Position numbers and translations under genes: made by a program. A stretch of 64,000 nt of DNA from Gemmatimonadota bacterium. GTDB taxonomy: Bacteria > Gemmatimonadota > Gemmatimonadetes > Gemmatimonadales > Gemmatimonadaceae. The DNA lies in contig JACPPC010000011.1 of the NCBI GenBank assembly GCA_016191225.1, forward strand, positions 62,001 to 126,000, in the 5' to 3' direction. Under the pieces are notes generated by a model, which saw only the letters and a program-made list of their open reading frames with translations, did no database searches and was not told where the DNA came from. Positions 1 through 10,212 of this stretch are shown piece by piece (position 1 is the first letter of the stretch; every line of letters starts with the position of its first letter).

Positions 1-1142
1 TCGATCCGGTTGATGATCGCCGGCGTCCGCTCCTCGATCGCCCAGCGCAGGTCGACCACCGGCTGCGAGTCGGGGGCGATCTTGCGCTCGACCGCCGGGC
101 GGACGGTCGCGTAGATGTACCCCTCGTTGCTGTACGCGGTGCGCAGCTTCTGCGTCCCGGCCTCCCACTTGTCGCGGTCGAACACGCCCTTGGGGCGGCC
201 CCGGCCGAGGATCTCGTCGAGGCGCTCCTGCAGGGTCGGCGTCTGGTCGGCGAACGGGTAGTAGGTCAGCACCTCGGGGGTCGAGAAGCGCGCGTTCCCC
301 TCGACGCTGATCCGGCCGATCCGGTACTGCCGCCCCTCGTCCACGCTGATGTCGAGGTACGCCTTCCCCCGCTGCCGGTCGATCACGATCGTGTCCCTGA
401 GCAGCTGGAAGTCGATGAAGCCGCGGTTGGCGTAGTACTTGGGCAGGTGGTCGGCGAGGTCGGCGGCGTACGTCTCCTCGTTGAACTCCCCCTTCTGCCA
501 CCACCAGAAGCCCTCGGGCCTGGTCGACAGCGCCCCGGCAAGCACCGCCGCCGGGACCCGCGTGTTCCCGTGGAAGCGGATCCCCGACACCGCGAGGCGG
601 CGTCCCTCGTCGACGCGAAAGGTGATCGCCACCCTCCCGTTCAACCCGGTGGTCGTGTCGACCCGCACCTTGGCGAGGAAGAAGCCCTGCTGCTGGTAGA
701 GCGAGTCGATGCGCGCCACCGCCCGCGCCACCAGCCCCGGGTCCACCGGGCGGCCGATCAGGAGCTCGACCTGGTCGCGCACCGTCCCCGCACTCACGCG
801 CTTGGGGCCGGTCACCGACACGTCGCCGAGGATCGCCCGCTCAACCACCGTCACCACGAGGGCGGCCTTGGTGCCGTCGGCGCTGAGGCGGCAGTCGAGG
901 GCGACGTCGTCGTACTGCCCCGTGCCGTAGAGGGTCTTGAGGGCGGCCTGCGCCACGCGGGCATTGAGCGCCATCCCCGGCTCGAAGCCGAGGTCGACGA
1001 GGATCGTGCTCTCGGTGACCCGCTTGTTGCCGATGATCAGGATCGTGTCGGGCTGCGCACAGCGGGCGTCCTGCGCGGCCACGAGGGCCGGCGCCAGCAC
1101 GCCCGCGACGACAACCGCCAGGGTCGAGGCAAACCGAAGCAT
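1..1142 (-). CDS. bamA: Outer membrane protein assembly factor BamA (5' part, runs off the window start)
   Basis: The visible 380 residues start with a signal peptide ending near LVAAQ. POTRA-type repeats follow, recognisable from phrases such as ITGNKR-like IIGNKRVTES and GDVSVTGPKRV, each followed by a predicted helix and a sheet. In the BamA family POTRA domains sit in the periplasm and feed outer-membrane proteins to a C-terminal beta-barrel; the barrel lies beyond the window edge. It is the last visible gene of the minus-strand run prfB-lysS-lol-mcsAB-clpC, 114 nt after clpC. The ATG has no Shine-Dalgarno motif and is only six bases from a TATATT box. TamA is the main alternative, but the N-terminus and context favour BamA. 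Confidence 0.85.
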   Translation of the reverse strand, partial: MLRFASTLAVVVAGVLAPALVAAQDARCAQPDTILIIGNKRVTESTILVDLGFEPGMALNARVAQAALKTLYGTGQYDDVALDCRLSADGTKAALVVTVVERAILGDVSVTGPKRVSAGTVRDQVELLIGRPVDPGLVARAVARIDSLYQQQGFFLAKVRVDTTTGLNGRVAITFRVDEGRRLAVSGIRFHGNTRVPAAVLAGALSTRPEGFWWWQKGEFNEETYAADLADHLPKYYANRGFIDFQLLRDTIVIDRQRGKAYLDISVDEGRQYRIGRISVEGNARFSTPEVLTYYPFADQTPTLQERLDEILGRGRPKGVFDRDKWEAGTQKLRTAYSNEGYIYATVRPAVERKIAPDSQPVVDLRWAIEERTPAIINRI

Positions 1143-1148
1143 CCGCGC

Positions 1149-1154
1149 AATATA
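1149..1154 (-). promoter_or_regulatory. Candidate -10 box for a leaderless bamA transcript
   Basis: TATATT lies six bases upstream of the bamA ATG, so transcription would begin at or next to the start codon. No clear -35 hexamer is visible 17 bases upstream. The rest of the clpC-bamA gap (1143-1256) is very GC rich, with several short G/C hairpins but no U-tract terminator. Confidence 0.35.
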
Positions 1155-1256
1155 ACCCGGACGACGCGCTACGGCCCCGGGCGGAAGCAGGGCCGCCCGG
1201 GGGCGGCGTCCCCCCGGCGCTCCCGGCCTCCGGGGGCGCCGGGGAGGCGCCCCCCG

Positions 1257-3755
1257 TCAGGCCTTCGGGCTCGCGTCGTTCGACAGGACGCGGAAGTCGA
1301 GCTTCGCGCCGTCGGGGTTCGCGTCGACCTCGATCTCGTCCCCCTTGCTGAACTCGCCGAGGAGGATCTTCTCCGACAGCGGGTCCTCGATCGACCGCTG
1401 GATCGCCCGCCGCAGGGGCCGCGCGCCGAACTTCTCGTCGAACCCGTGCCTGACGAGGAAGTCGGTCGCCGCCGGCGTCAGGGTGATCGTCAGTTCCTCG
1501 TCGCTCAGGCGGCGCTGCACCTCCTTGAGCATCACCCCCACGATCTCGGCGATGTGCTCGCGCGACAGCGGGTGGAAGACGATCACGTCGTCGAGCCGGT
1601 TCAGGAACTCGGGGTTGAAGACGTGGTTCAGCTCTTCCTTCACCTTCTCCGAGATCCGCTCGAACGAGGCCTTGGCGTCGCCCGAGGTGAAGCCGAGCCC
1701 CTTCCCCTTCATGATGTCCTTGGCGCCCACGTTCGACGTCATGATCACGACCGTGTTCTTGAAGTCGATCACCCGGCCGTAGTTGTCCGTCAGGTGTCCC
1801 TCGTCGAGCACCTGGAGCAGGATGTTGAACACGTCGGGGTGCGCCTTCTCGATCTCGTCGAGCAGGATCACGCTGTACGGCTTGCGGCGGACCGCCTTGG
1901 TGAGGGTCCCCGAGTCCTCGTAGCCCACGTACCCCGGGGGCGCGCCGATCAGCCGCGACACCGAGAACTTCTCCATGTACTCGCTCATGTCGACGCGGAT
2001 CAGCGCCGACTGGTCGGCGAACAGGAACCGGGCCAGCTGGCGGGCGACCTCGGTCTTGCCCACGCCCGTCGGGCCGCAGAAGACGAACGAGCCGATCGGC
2101 CGCGCCGGGTCCTTGAGGCCGGCGCGGCTGCGCCGGATCGAGCGGGCGAGCGCCCTGATCGCGTCGTGCTGGCCGATCACGGCGTGGTGGATCTCCTCCT
2201 CCATGCGCAGCAGGCGCGACGTCTCCGCCTCCTGCAGCCGCGTGACGGGGATTCCCGTCCACCGGCTGACGATGAACGAGATCTCGTCCTCGCCCAGCGA
2301 CGGCCGGTGCGACTGGCGGCGCTTCTCCCACTCGTCCTGCTTCTTGCGGATCTCGCCCTGGAGCTCGCGCTCCGAGTCGCGCAGCGACGCCGCCCGCTCG
2401 AAGTTCTGGTCGCGCACCGCCGCTTCCTTGTCGGTGTTGACCTTCTCCAGTCTCTCCTTGAGCTCGGCCACCTCCGGCGGCGGCACCTGGGCCGCCATCC
2501 GGGCCCGCGCCCCCGCCTCGTCGATCACGTCGATCGCCTTGTCGGGGAGGAACCGATCGGTGATGTACCGCTCGCTCAGCCGCGCCGCCGACACGAGGGT
2601 GAGGTCGGGGATCGTCACCTTGTGGTGGTCCTCGTACTTCTTGCGGAGCCCCTTCAGGATCTCGATCGTCTCGTCGACCGACGGCGGGTCGACGATCACG
2701 GTCTGGAAGCGGCGCTCGAGGGCGCCGTCCTTCTCGATGTACTTGCGGTATTCGTTGAGGGTGCTCGCGCCCACGCACTGCAGCTCGCCGCGCGCCAGCG
2801 CCGGCTTCAGCATGTTGCTCGCGTCGATCGCCCCCTCGGCCGCCCCCGCGCCCACCAGGGTGTGCAGCTCGTCGATGAACAGCACGATGTTCTTGTTCTG
2901 GGCGATCTCGTTCATCACCGCCTTGAGGCGCTCCTCGAACTGGCCGCGGTACTTCGTCCCCGCGATCACCGCCGCCATGTCGAGCGACAGCACGCGGTGG
3001 TCGCGCAGCGACTCCGGGCACTCCCCGGTCGCGATCAGCTGCGCCAGCCCCTCCACGATCGCCGTCTTCCCCACCCCGGGCTCGCCGATCAGCACCGGGT
3101 TGTTCTTCTTGCGGCGCGACAGCACCTCCATCACCCGCTCGATCTCCTTCGCGCGACCGATCGTCGGGTCGAGCTGCCCCTCGGCGGCCAGCTGCGTCAG
3201 GTCGCGGCAGAAGTGGTCGAGCGCCGGCGTCTTGGACTTCTTCTCCCCCTTGGCCGGCGCCGCCGCCGGCGGTGGCGAGCCCCCCTGCGCCTGCTGCCCC
3301 TGCGGCGGCACGTCGTTGCCCAGCAGCCGCAGCGTCTCGGCGCGGGCCGCCTCGAGGTTCACCCCCGCGTCGGTCAGCACCTGTGCCGCGATCCCCTTCT
3401 CCTCCCGCAGCAGCCCCAGCAGCAGGTGCTCGGTGCCCACGTAGCTGTGCGTGAGCTCCCGCGCCTCGCTCATCGCCAGCTCGAGCACCTTCTTGGCGCG
3501 CGACGTGTAGGGAAGGTCGGGCCCCGTGGCCTGCGCCGCCTTTCCCTTCTTCACCGTCTCCTCGATCTTCTGCGTGATCTCGTCGAGGTCGACGTTGAGG
3601 TTCTGCAGCACCGCCGCGGCCACGCCCTCGCCCTCGCGGATCAGCCCGAGGAGGATGTGCTCGGTGCCCACGTACTCGTGGTGCAGCCGCGCCGCCTCCT
3701 CGCGCGCCATCGCGAGGACCTTGCGAACCCGTTCGGTGAAGTTGTAGCCGTTCAT
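1257..3755 (-). CDS. clpC: AAA+ unfoldase ClpC
   Basis: At 832 residues this has the usual length of the family. It has two N-terminal Clp_N repeats (about 1-148), a proline/alanine-rich linker, a first AAA+ module with Walker A GEPGVGKT (about 224-231) and Walker B LFIDEL. A coiled middle region with a UVR-like segment (about 437-471) follows, then a second AAA+ module with GPTGVGKT (about 561-568) and a ClpB_D2-small C-terminus. ClpC unfolds substrates for the ClpP protease; in Bacillus it takes arginine-phosphorylated proteins marked by McsB. Here it follows mcsA-mcsB directly, as in the Bacillus clpC operon but without a ctsR gene. ClpP is not in the window. Confidence 0.96.
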   Translation of the reverse strand: MNGYNFTERVRKVLAMAREEAARLHHEYVGTEHILLGLIREGEGVAAAVLQNLNVDLDEITQKIEETVKKGKAAQATGPDLPYTSRAKKVLELAMSEARELTHSYVGTEHLLLGLLREEKGIAAQVLTDAGVNLEAARAETLRLLGNDVPPQGQQAQGGSPPPAAAPAKGEKKSKTPALDHFCRDLTQLAAEGQLDPTIGRAKEIERVMEVLSRRKKNNPVLIGEPGVGKTAIVEGLAQLIATGECPESLRDHRVLSLDMAAVIAGTKYRGQFEERLKAVMNEIAQNKNIVLFIDELHTLVGAGAAEGAIDASNMLKPALARGELQCVGASTLNEYRKYIEKDGALERRFQTVIVDPPSVDETIEILKGLRKKYEDHHKVTIPDLTLVSAARLSERYITDRFLPDKAIDVIDEAGARARMAAQVPPPEVAELKERLEKVNTDKEAAVRDQNFERAASLRDSERELQGEIRKKQDEWEKRRQSHRPSLGEDEISFIVSRWTGIPVTRLQEAETSRLLRMEEEIHHAVIGQHDAIRALARSIRRSRAGLKDPARPIGSFVFCGPTGVGKTEVARQLARFLFADQSALIRVDMSEYMEKFSVSRLIGAPPGYVGYEDSGTLTKAVRRKPYSVILLDEIEKAHPDVFNILLQVLDEGHLTDNYGRVIDFKNTVVIMTSNVGAKDIMKGKGLGFTSGDAKASFERISEKVKEELNHVFNPEFLNRLDDVIVFHPLSREHIAEIVGVMLKEVQRRLSDEELTITLTPAATDFLVRHGFDEKFGARPLRRAIQRSIEDPLSEKILLGEFSKGDEIEVDANPDGAKLDFRVLSNDASPKA

Positions 3756-3783
3756 GTGCCCCCTCGAGCGGTGATCGTGGAGG

Positions 3784-4869
3784 TCACCCGGCCAGCGGTC
3801 CCTCGGCGGCCAGCACCTGCCGCACGTAGCGCGCCCGGGCCAGGTTCCCTTCGCTCTCCGACAGCACCCGTCCCTCGCTGCGGGCGAGGTGTGCCGACTG
3901 GCTGAAGATCAGGAGCTTGTTGAGCGTGTATACCCGCAGCCCGTCGATCAGTTTCAGGCCGACCGCGAGCCGCACACCGCTGAGCAGGTTCATCGCCTCG
4001 TCGAACGACAGCATCCGCGCGTGGCGCAGGGTCGCGTACGCGCGCCACAGCTTGTCCTCGATAATATAGCCCGCGTCGCGCAGCAACACACGCCGCGCCT
4101 CCGCCTCCCGCTCGATCACGTGCCGTACCACCCGCCCGAGGTGGTCGAGCAGGTCCTCCGACGTGCGCCCCAGCGTCGTCTGGTTCGACAGCTGGAAGAA
4201 GTTCCCCACCACCTCGCTCCCCTCGCCGTACAGCCCCCGGTACGTCAGCCCCATCTGCTGCAGCCCGGCCAGTACCTTGGCGATCTCCTTCGTCAGCACC
4301 AGCCCCGGCAGGTGGATCAACACCGACGCCCGCATGCCGGTGCCCGTGTTCGTCGGGCACGCCGTCAGGTAGCCGAACTCGTCGTGGAACGAGAACGGCA
4401 CCGCCAGCCCCAGCTCACGGTCCAGCCGCGACACCCCCGCCCAGGCCGCGTCGACCTGGAACCCCGACCGCAGCGACTGCAGCCGCAGGTGGTCCTCCTC
4501 GTTCACCATCATGCTCACGTCGCGCCCCACGAGCAGCGCCGCCCCCGACCGCACCGCCTGCTGCGCGTCCAGCCCGGCCAGCTCCCGGCTCACCAGGTGC
4601 CGCTCGAGCAGCAGCAGCCGGTCGGTCTCGTCGAGCTCGTCCACCCGCACCGTCACGCTCCCCTCGAGCGCGGGGAGCCGCGCCGCCGCCTCGCGCACCT
4701 GCGCCAGCACGCGCAGCCGCTCGCCGTCACGGGCCCGCGGCGTGAACGCGAAGCCCTCCACGTTGCGCGCCAGGCGCACCCGCGTCGACAGCACGATGTC
4801 CGACGCCTCCCCGGAGGCGTCGAGCCACGACACGCCGCCGTCGGGCAGGAGCGAGAGGTCGAGGCTCAC
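3784..4869 (-). CDS. mcsB: Protein-arginine kinase McsB
   Basis: The GTG start at 4869 gives 361 residues and follows a G-rich ribosome-binding stretch; an in-frame upstream extension to 4947 runs back over mcsA and looks spurious. The phosphagen-kinase fold is clear: STRVRLARN (about 28-36), NEEDHLR (about 123-129), YLTACPTNTGTGMRAS with Cys171, and EGSEVVGN (about 216-223) carrying the catalytic glutamate. McsB phosphorylates arginines on damaged proteins for ClpCP. Odd point: the C-terminal RDxxRA phosphoarginine pocket known in Bacillus reads GNLARA here (341-346), keeping only the second arginine. It lies 37 nt after mcsA and 28 nt before clpC. Confidence 0.93.
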   Translation of the reverse strand: MSLDLSLLPDGGVSWLDASGEASDIVLSTRVRLARNVEGFAFTPRARDGERLRVLAQVREAAARLPALEGSVTVRVDELDETDRLLLLERHLVSRELAGLDAQQAVRSGAALLVGRDVSMMVNEEDHLRLQSLRSGFQVDAAWAGVSRLDRELGLAVPFSFHDEFGYLTACPTNTGTGMRASVLIHLPGLVLTKEIAKVLAGLQQMGLTYRGLYGEGSEVVGNFFQLSNQTTLGRTSEDLLDHLGRVVRHVIEREAEARRVLLRDAGYIIEDKLWRAYATLRHARMLSFDEAMNLLSGVRLAVGLKLIDGLRVYTLNKLLIFSQSAHLARSEGRVLSESEGNLARARYVRQVLAAEGPLAG

Positions 4870-4906
4870 GCGCCCCGCCCCGCCGCCGGCCACGCCGCCG
4901 GGCCCG

Positions 4907-5391
4907 TCACTCCATCCCCCGCAGCTGGTCGCGCAGCGCGGCCGCATCCTCGAACTGCTCCTGCTCGATCGCCCGCCGCAGCCGGTCGCGCAGCTCCAGC
5001 ACCGTGTTCGCCTTCTGCCGATGCGCCGGCTGCGGCCCCTCGTACCGCGGCCCGGCGTGCGTCGCGCTGCCGTGCACGCGCCGCAGCAGCTCCCGCAGGT
5101 TCGACTCGAAGCTCGCGTAGCAGCGCGCGCACCCCAAGCGCCCCGTCGACCGGAAGTCCTTCAGCGACATCCCGCAGAAGGTGCACCGCACCGACTCCAC
5201 GCTCGGCACCAGCGCCTGCTGCTGCACCGCCTTGAGGAAGTCGCCCAGCGGGTGCTTGGGCGTCGACACGGTCGTCTCCACGCCCCGCGCCGCCGCGCAC
5301 TGCTCGCACAGCCGCAGCTGCGTCACGGTGCTCTCGACAATCTGCGTCAGGTGCACCACCGCGTCGCGCGCCTTGCACTGGTCGCAGAGCA

Positions 5392-5392
<1 letters not shown>
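4907..5392 (-). CDS. mcsA: McsA, zinc-finger activator of McsB with UVR motif
   Basis: This 161-residue protein has two zinc-binding pairs: LCDQC with LCEQC near the N-terminus and RCTFCG with CARCY in the middle. It ends with a UVR motif (LELRDRLRRAIEQEQFEDAA). McsA binds and activates McsB and bridges to ClpC. The start codon overlaps the stop of lolD by one base (TGATG), so the arginine-phosphorylation block is translationally coupled to the lipoprotein exporter. The length and motif order match the Firmicutes protein. Confidence 0.93.
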
Positions 5393-6102
<710 letters not shown>

Positions 6103-6109
6103 GGCGCCC

Positions 6110-7384
6110 TCATTCGTGGCGGATCGCTTCGACGGGGTACAGCCGCGCCGCCTGCACCGCCGGGTACACCGTCGCCACCGCCGCGATCAGGATGCTCGCC
6201 AGCACGGTGAGCCCCACGTCCACCGCGTCGATCCGCACCGGCAGGTGGTCGATGAAGTACACGCTCGGGTCGAGCGCGATCAGCCGGTAACGGTCGAGCG
6301 CCAGTGCGCCGGCCAGCCCGCCGGCCAGTCCCAGCACCGTCCCCACGCAGCCGATGAACACCCCCTGCCAGACGAACACCTGCCGGATGCTGCGGGCGGG
6401 CAGCCCCATCGCCTTGAGGATCCCGATCTCGCGCGTCTTGTCGGCCACGACCATCGTCAGCGTGCTCACGATGTTGAACGCGGCCACGACGACGATCAGC
6501 AGGAGGATCACCCCCATCCCCAGCTTCTCGAGCTTCAGGGCCTGGAAGAGCGACCGGTTCTGCTCCTGCCAGTCCACCGTGCGGTACGGGAAGCCGAGCG
6601 CGCTCGACAGCGACTCGGCGACCTTGTTCGCCGCCCACCGGTTGGTGCTCTTGACCTCGATCCCCGTCACCGCCTCGCCCAGCCCGGCGAACTCCTGCGC
6701 GGCCGGCAGCGCGAGGTACGTGTAGGCGTTGTCGTACTCGTACATCCCGGTCTCGAAGATCCCCGTCACCTCGTAGCTGTAGACCGCCGGCACCATCGTG
6801 CCGGTCGCCGCGCTGATCCGCTTGCCCGCGAACGACACCAGCCGCACGGTGTCGCCGGGAAAGGTGTTGAGGCGCATCGCCAGCAGCCGGCCGAGGACGA
6901 TCCCGCGCTGCCTGCCATCGGTGCTCGCGAACCGGAAGTCCCCGGTGCGTGCGTGCTGGCGGATCGTGGTCACCGCGGCCACGTCGCGCCCCTCCGGCTC
7001 GAGCCCGTAGACGTACGCGCCCTCGGCGTAATCGTGGCCGGCCGTGATCCCCGCCTGCGTCAGCACGAACGGCGCCGCCGCCACGACGCCCGGGTGGCGC
7101 TGCACCCTGCCCAGCACCTCCCGCCAGTTCGTGAGCTTGAGGTCATCGCCATACGAGAGCACGCGCACGTCCGGCGAGCCGACGAGGATCTTCTCGCGCA
7201 GGTCGCTCTGGAGCCCGTTCATCACCCCCATGATGATGATCAGCGCGCTCACCCCCACCACCACGCCGCCGATCGCGATCACGCTGATGAACGACAGCAG
7301 GCGCGACCCGCGGCGGCTCCGCAGGTAGCGCCAGGCGATCGCCAGCTCGAGGCGCGTCAGCGACCGCGTGTCGGTGGCGCTCAT
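6110..7384 (-). CDS. lolC: LolC/LolE-family lipoprotein-releasing permease
   Basis: The ATG at 7384 overlaps the lysS stop (ATGA) and gives 424 residues. The layout is typical of FtsX-like MacB/LolCE permeases: one N-terminal membrane helix (about 20-50, rich in I, V and G), a large periplasmic domain, then three C-terminal helices. An FtsX-domain signature [16 protein letters not shown] lies in the cytoplasmic loop between helices two and three. Only one permease gene is present, so it may act as a homodimer (LolF-like) rather than a LolC/LolE pair. It is coupled to lolD downstream. Confidence 0.9.
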   Translation of the reverse strand: MSATDTRSLTRLELAIAWRYLRSRRGSRLLSFISVIAIGGVVVGVSALIIIMGVMNGLQSDLREKILVGSPDVRVLSYGDDLKLTNWREVLGRVQRHPGVVAAAPFVLTQAGITAGHDYAEGAYVYGLEPEGRDVAAVTTIRQHARTGDFRFASTDGRQRGIVLGRLLAMRLNTFPGDTVRLVSFAGKRISAATGTMVPAVYSYEVTGIFETGMYEYDNAYTYLALPAAQEFAGLGEAVTGIEVKSTNRWAANKVAESLSSALGFPYRTVDWQEQNRSLFQALKLEKLGMGVILLLIVVVAAFNIVSTLTMVVADKTREIGILKAMGLPARSIRQVFVWQGVFIGCVGTVLGLAGGLAGALALDRYRLIALDPSVYFIDHLPVRIDAVDVGLTVLASILIAAVATVYPAVQAARLYPVEAIRHE

Positions 7385-8946
7385 TCGGGGCGCATCGTCG
7401 GGAAGAGGATCGCGTCGCGGATGTGCGCGGTCCCCGTCAGGTACATGAACAGCCGGTCGATGCCGATTCCCACGCCTCCCGTGGGCGGGAGGCCGTACTC
7501 CAGCGCCCGCAGGTAGTCCTCGTCGACGCCCGGGGCCTCCTCGTCTCCCGCCGCCTTGAGCGCCGCCTGCGCCTCGAACCGCTGCCGCTGGTCGACCGGG
7601 TCGTTCAGCTCGCTGAACGCGTTCGCCAGCTCGCGCCCCTGCGCGAACAGCTCGAACCGCTCGGTCAGCCCGGGCTTGCTGCGGTGCGGCTTGGCCAGCG
7701 GCGACAGGGCCACCGGATAGTCGACGACGAAGGTCGGATCCGTGATCCGGCTCTCGACATGGTGCTGGAAGAGCTCGTCCATCAGCTTGGGCGCCGACAG
7801 GGCCCCCACGTTGTGCACCCCAGCGTCCGCCGCCGCCCGCCGCAACTCGGCGTCGGTCAGCGACGTCACGCGCACCACGCCCATCGCCTTTGACAGCGCC
7901 GGCACCCACTCGAGGCGCGGAAAGCCGCCGTCGAGCGGGGGCACCACGTGCGGTGTCGCCGCGGCTGCGACGCGGCGCTCGTGGGCCGGCCACTGCGCCG
8001 GATCGAGGACCCCCGCCACGGCCACCGAGGCCGCCCGCAGCACCCCCTGCACCCGCTCCATCATCACCTCGTAGTCGGCGTACGCCTCGTAGAACTCGAG
8101 CATCGTGAACTCCGGATTGTGCGTCCGGTCGATCCCCTCGTTCCGGAAGTCGTGCCCGATCTCGTACACCCGGTCCATTCCGCCGACGATCAGGCGCTTG
8201 AGGTAGAGCTCGTCCGCGATCCGCAGGAAGAGCGGCATGTCGAGCGCGTTGTGGTGCGTCGCGAACGGCTTCGCCGCCGCCCCGCCGTACACCGGCTGCA
8301 GCACCGGCGTCTCCACCTCGAGGTACCCAAGCCCGTCCAGGAACGCCCGGATCGCCGTCGTCATCCGCGAGCGGGCGCGGAATGCGCGCTGTACCTCGGG
8401 GTGCACCGCCAGGTCGGCGTAACGCTGCCGCGACCGCTGCTCCCCGTCGCTCAGCCCCGAGTGGCGCACCACCACCCCGTCGACGACCTCATCCTTGCCG
8501 AATGGCAGCGGGCGGAGCGACTTCGTGAGCAGCGTCGCCTGCGTGGCGAGCACCGTCGGCTCGCCAAGGCGCGTCCGGATCAGCCGGCCCCGCACGCCCA
8601 CCACGTCGCCGGTGTCGAGGAGCTCCACCACTGGCCACTGGTCGCCCAGCTGGTCCTTGCGGAAGTAGCACTGCAGGCGCCCGGTGTGGTCGCCCACATG
8701 CGCGAACAGCGTCCTGCCGTGGCCGCGCTTGCTCACGATCCGCCCGGCGACCGCCACCACCTCGTCCGACTCGAAGCCCGCCGCGAATGGCGCGCATCGC
8801 TCGAGCGCCTCCGCCATGGTGGCCGTGCGGTCGAAGGAATATGCGAACGCCGGCACGCCGAGGGCGGCGAGGGTCGCGAGCTTCTCGCGCCGGTCGCGCA
8901 TCACCTGGTTCAGGTCGTCGGGAGCCCCCGCGCCGTCGGGCGTCAC
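7381..8946 (-). CDS. lysS: Lysyl-tRNA synthetase (class II)
   Basis: At 521 residues this has an N-terminal OB-fold anticodon-binding domain (about 60-165) and a class II catalytic core. Motif 2 is visible in [14 protein letters not shown] and motif 3 in [13 protein letters not shown]. The enzyme charges tRNA-Lys; a tRNA-Lys(CTT) gene lies at 19442-19514. The GTG start overlaps the prfB stop (GTGA), the same prfB-lysS order as in E. coli. No T-box or other leader element is possible because the gene has no separate leader. Confidence 0.96.
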   Translation of the reverse strand: MTPDGAGAPDDLNQVMRDRREKLATLAALGVPAFAYSFDRTATMAEALERCAPFAAGFESDEVVAVAGRIVSKRGHGRTLFAHVGDHTGRLQCYFRKDQLGDQWPVVELLDTGDVVGVRGRLIRTRLGEPTVLATQATLLTKSLRPLPFGKDEVVDGVVVRHSGLSDGEQRSRQRYADLAVHPEVQRAFRARSRMTTAIRAFLDGLGYLEVETPVLQPVYGGAAAKPFATHHNALDMPLFLRIADELYLKRLIVGGMDRVYEIGHDFRNEGIDRTHNPEFTMLEFYEAYADYEVMMERVQGVLRAASVAVAGVLDPAQWPAHERRVAAAATPHVVPPLDGGFPRLEWVPALSKAMGVVRVTSLTDAELRRAAADAGVHNVGALSAPKLMDELFQHHVESRITDPTFVVDYPVALSPLAKPHRSKPGLTERFELFAQGRELANAFSELNDPVDQRQRFEAQAALKAAGDEEAPGVDEDYLRALEYGLPPTGGVGIGIDRLFMYLTGTAHIRDAILFPTMRPE

Positions 8947-10056
8947 GCGCGCACTCCCGCGCCCTGCTGCTTGAGGTACGCCTCGATGAACGGGTCGATC
9001 GCCCCGTCCATGACCTTCTGCACGTCGGTGAGCTTGAGCTCCGTGCGGTGGTCATTGACCATCGTGTACGGCTGGAAGACGTAGCTCCGGATCTGCGACC
9101 CGAAGGTCACGTCGGCCTTCGTCGAGTCGAGCGCCGCCTTCACCGCGGCCTGCTTCTCGGCCTCGAGGTTGTACAGGCGGTTCCTGAGCATCTTCATCGC
9201 GGTGCTCTTGTTCTTGTGCTGCGAGCGCTCCTGCTGGCTCGCCGCCACGATCCCGGTGGGGAGGTGCGTGATCCGTACCGCCGAACTCGTCTTGTTCACG
9301 TGCTGCCCGCCGGCGCCGGAGGCCCGGTAGACGTCGATCCGCAGGTCGTCCTCCCTGATGTCGATGTTGATCTCGTCGTTCACCACCGGGTAGACGAAGA
9401 TCGAGGCGAAGCTCGTGTGGCGCCGCGCCTGCGAGTCGAACGGCGAGATGCGCACCAGCCGGTGCACCCCCGTCTCCGCCCGCAGGAACCCGAAGGCGAA
9501 CGGCCCCCGGATCTCGAGCACCGCTCCCTTGACCCCCGCCTCCTCGCCCTCCGACAGGTCCACGACCTCGACGGCGTAGCCGCGCCGCTCCGCCCAGCGC
9601 GTGTACATCCGCATCAGCATCGACGCCCAGTCCTGCGCCTCCGTGCCCCCCGCGCCCGCCGCGATCTCGACCTGCGCGTCGCGATGGTCGTCCTTGCCAC
9701 GCATCAGCGACTTGAGCTCGAAGCCGTCGACCTCGGCCGCCAGGGACTCGACCTCCCGGTCCACGTCCGCGTTCGTCGCCGGGTCGGGATCCCCCTCCAG
9801 CAGCTCGTCGAGTTCGATCGCCCCCGTGATCCGCCCCCGCAGCTTCTCGAAGGGCTCGACCCACCCTCGCAGCTCCTTCGCCTCGGCCACCACGGCTTGC
9901 GCCTGCTCCTGGCTGTTCCAGAAGCCGGCCTCGGCCATCCGCCCGTCGAGCGCCGTCAGGCGCTCCTTCTTGGCGTCGAGGTCAAAGGTACCTCCGCACG
10001 TCGGCGAGGCGTTCCTCGAGCCGCCGGATCAGTCGCGCGCGTTCGGTGTCTGCCAT
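8943..10056 (-). CDS. prfB: Peptide chain release factor 2, expressed through a programmed +1 frameshift
   Basis: The first 24 codons (ATG at 10056) end in RRYL followed by an in-frame UGA at 9984-9982. After slipping one base forward at CTT, reading resumes with DLDAKKERL and runs to 8943, giving about 370 residues, the normal RF2 length. The tripeptide SPF in [11 protein letters not shown] recognises UGA and UAA, and [10 protein letters not shown] holds the GGQ hydrolysis motif. Known autoregulation: low RF2 leaves the UGA undecoded and favours the frameshift. A reading from the internal methionine at 9938 alone would be wrong. Overlaps lysS by four bases. Confidence 0.96.
9981..9995 (-). 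promoter_or_regulatory. Programmed +1 frameshift signal in prfB
   Basis: Read on the minus strand this is GGAGG TAC CTT TGA C. The internal Shine-Dalgarno-like GGAGG lies three bases before the slippery CTT, followed by the UGA stop and C. This is the same order and spacing as the E. coli prfB site. Confidence 0.95.
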
Positions 10057-10078
10057 CGGTCGTCCGGTCCCGGAATGC

Positions 10079-10113
10079 GCCGGGCCGTTCCCGCGGATCG
10101 AGAACGGCCCGGC
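10079..10113 (-). repeat. Perfect 12-bp inverted repeat in the prfB leader
   Basis: Arms GCCGGGCCGTTC (10079-10090) and GAACGGCCCGGC (10102-10113) flank an 11-base loop, ending 23 bases before the prfB ATG. No U-run follows it on either strand, so it is not a standard terminator. It may be a leader structure for prfB or the 3' hairpin of the upstream zinc-ribbon gene. A TATCTT box at 10141-10146 could be the prfB -10 but lacks a good -35. Confidence 0.6.
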
Positions 10114-10212
10114 CGCCGCGTGAGGTTGTCTCCCGCCCGAAAGATAGCGGCGCGGCGCGACGGGCTCCACCCCGCGCACCGCGCCGCCCCGGCGCCGCCC
10201 CGGCGGCACACG

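Noticed and set aside
447-3905. Very long open reading frame on plus, antisense to clpC (over 1,100 codons)
   Set aside because: Arg/His/Leu-rich mirror of clpC codons at very high GC; no motif, no ribosome-binding site, and clpC on minus is unmistakable.
9982-9984. In-frame UGA read as a pseudogene or truncated prfB
   Set aside because: It is the canonical programmed frameshift site with internal Shine-Dalgarno; both parts together give normal RF2 length.
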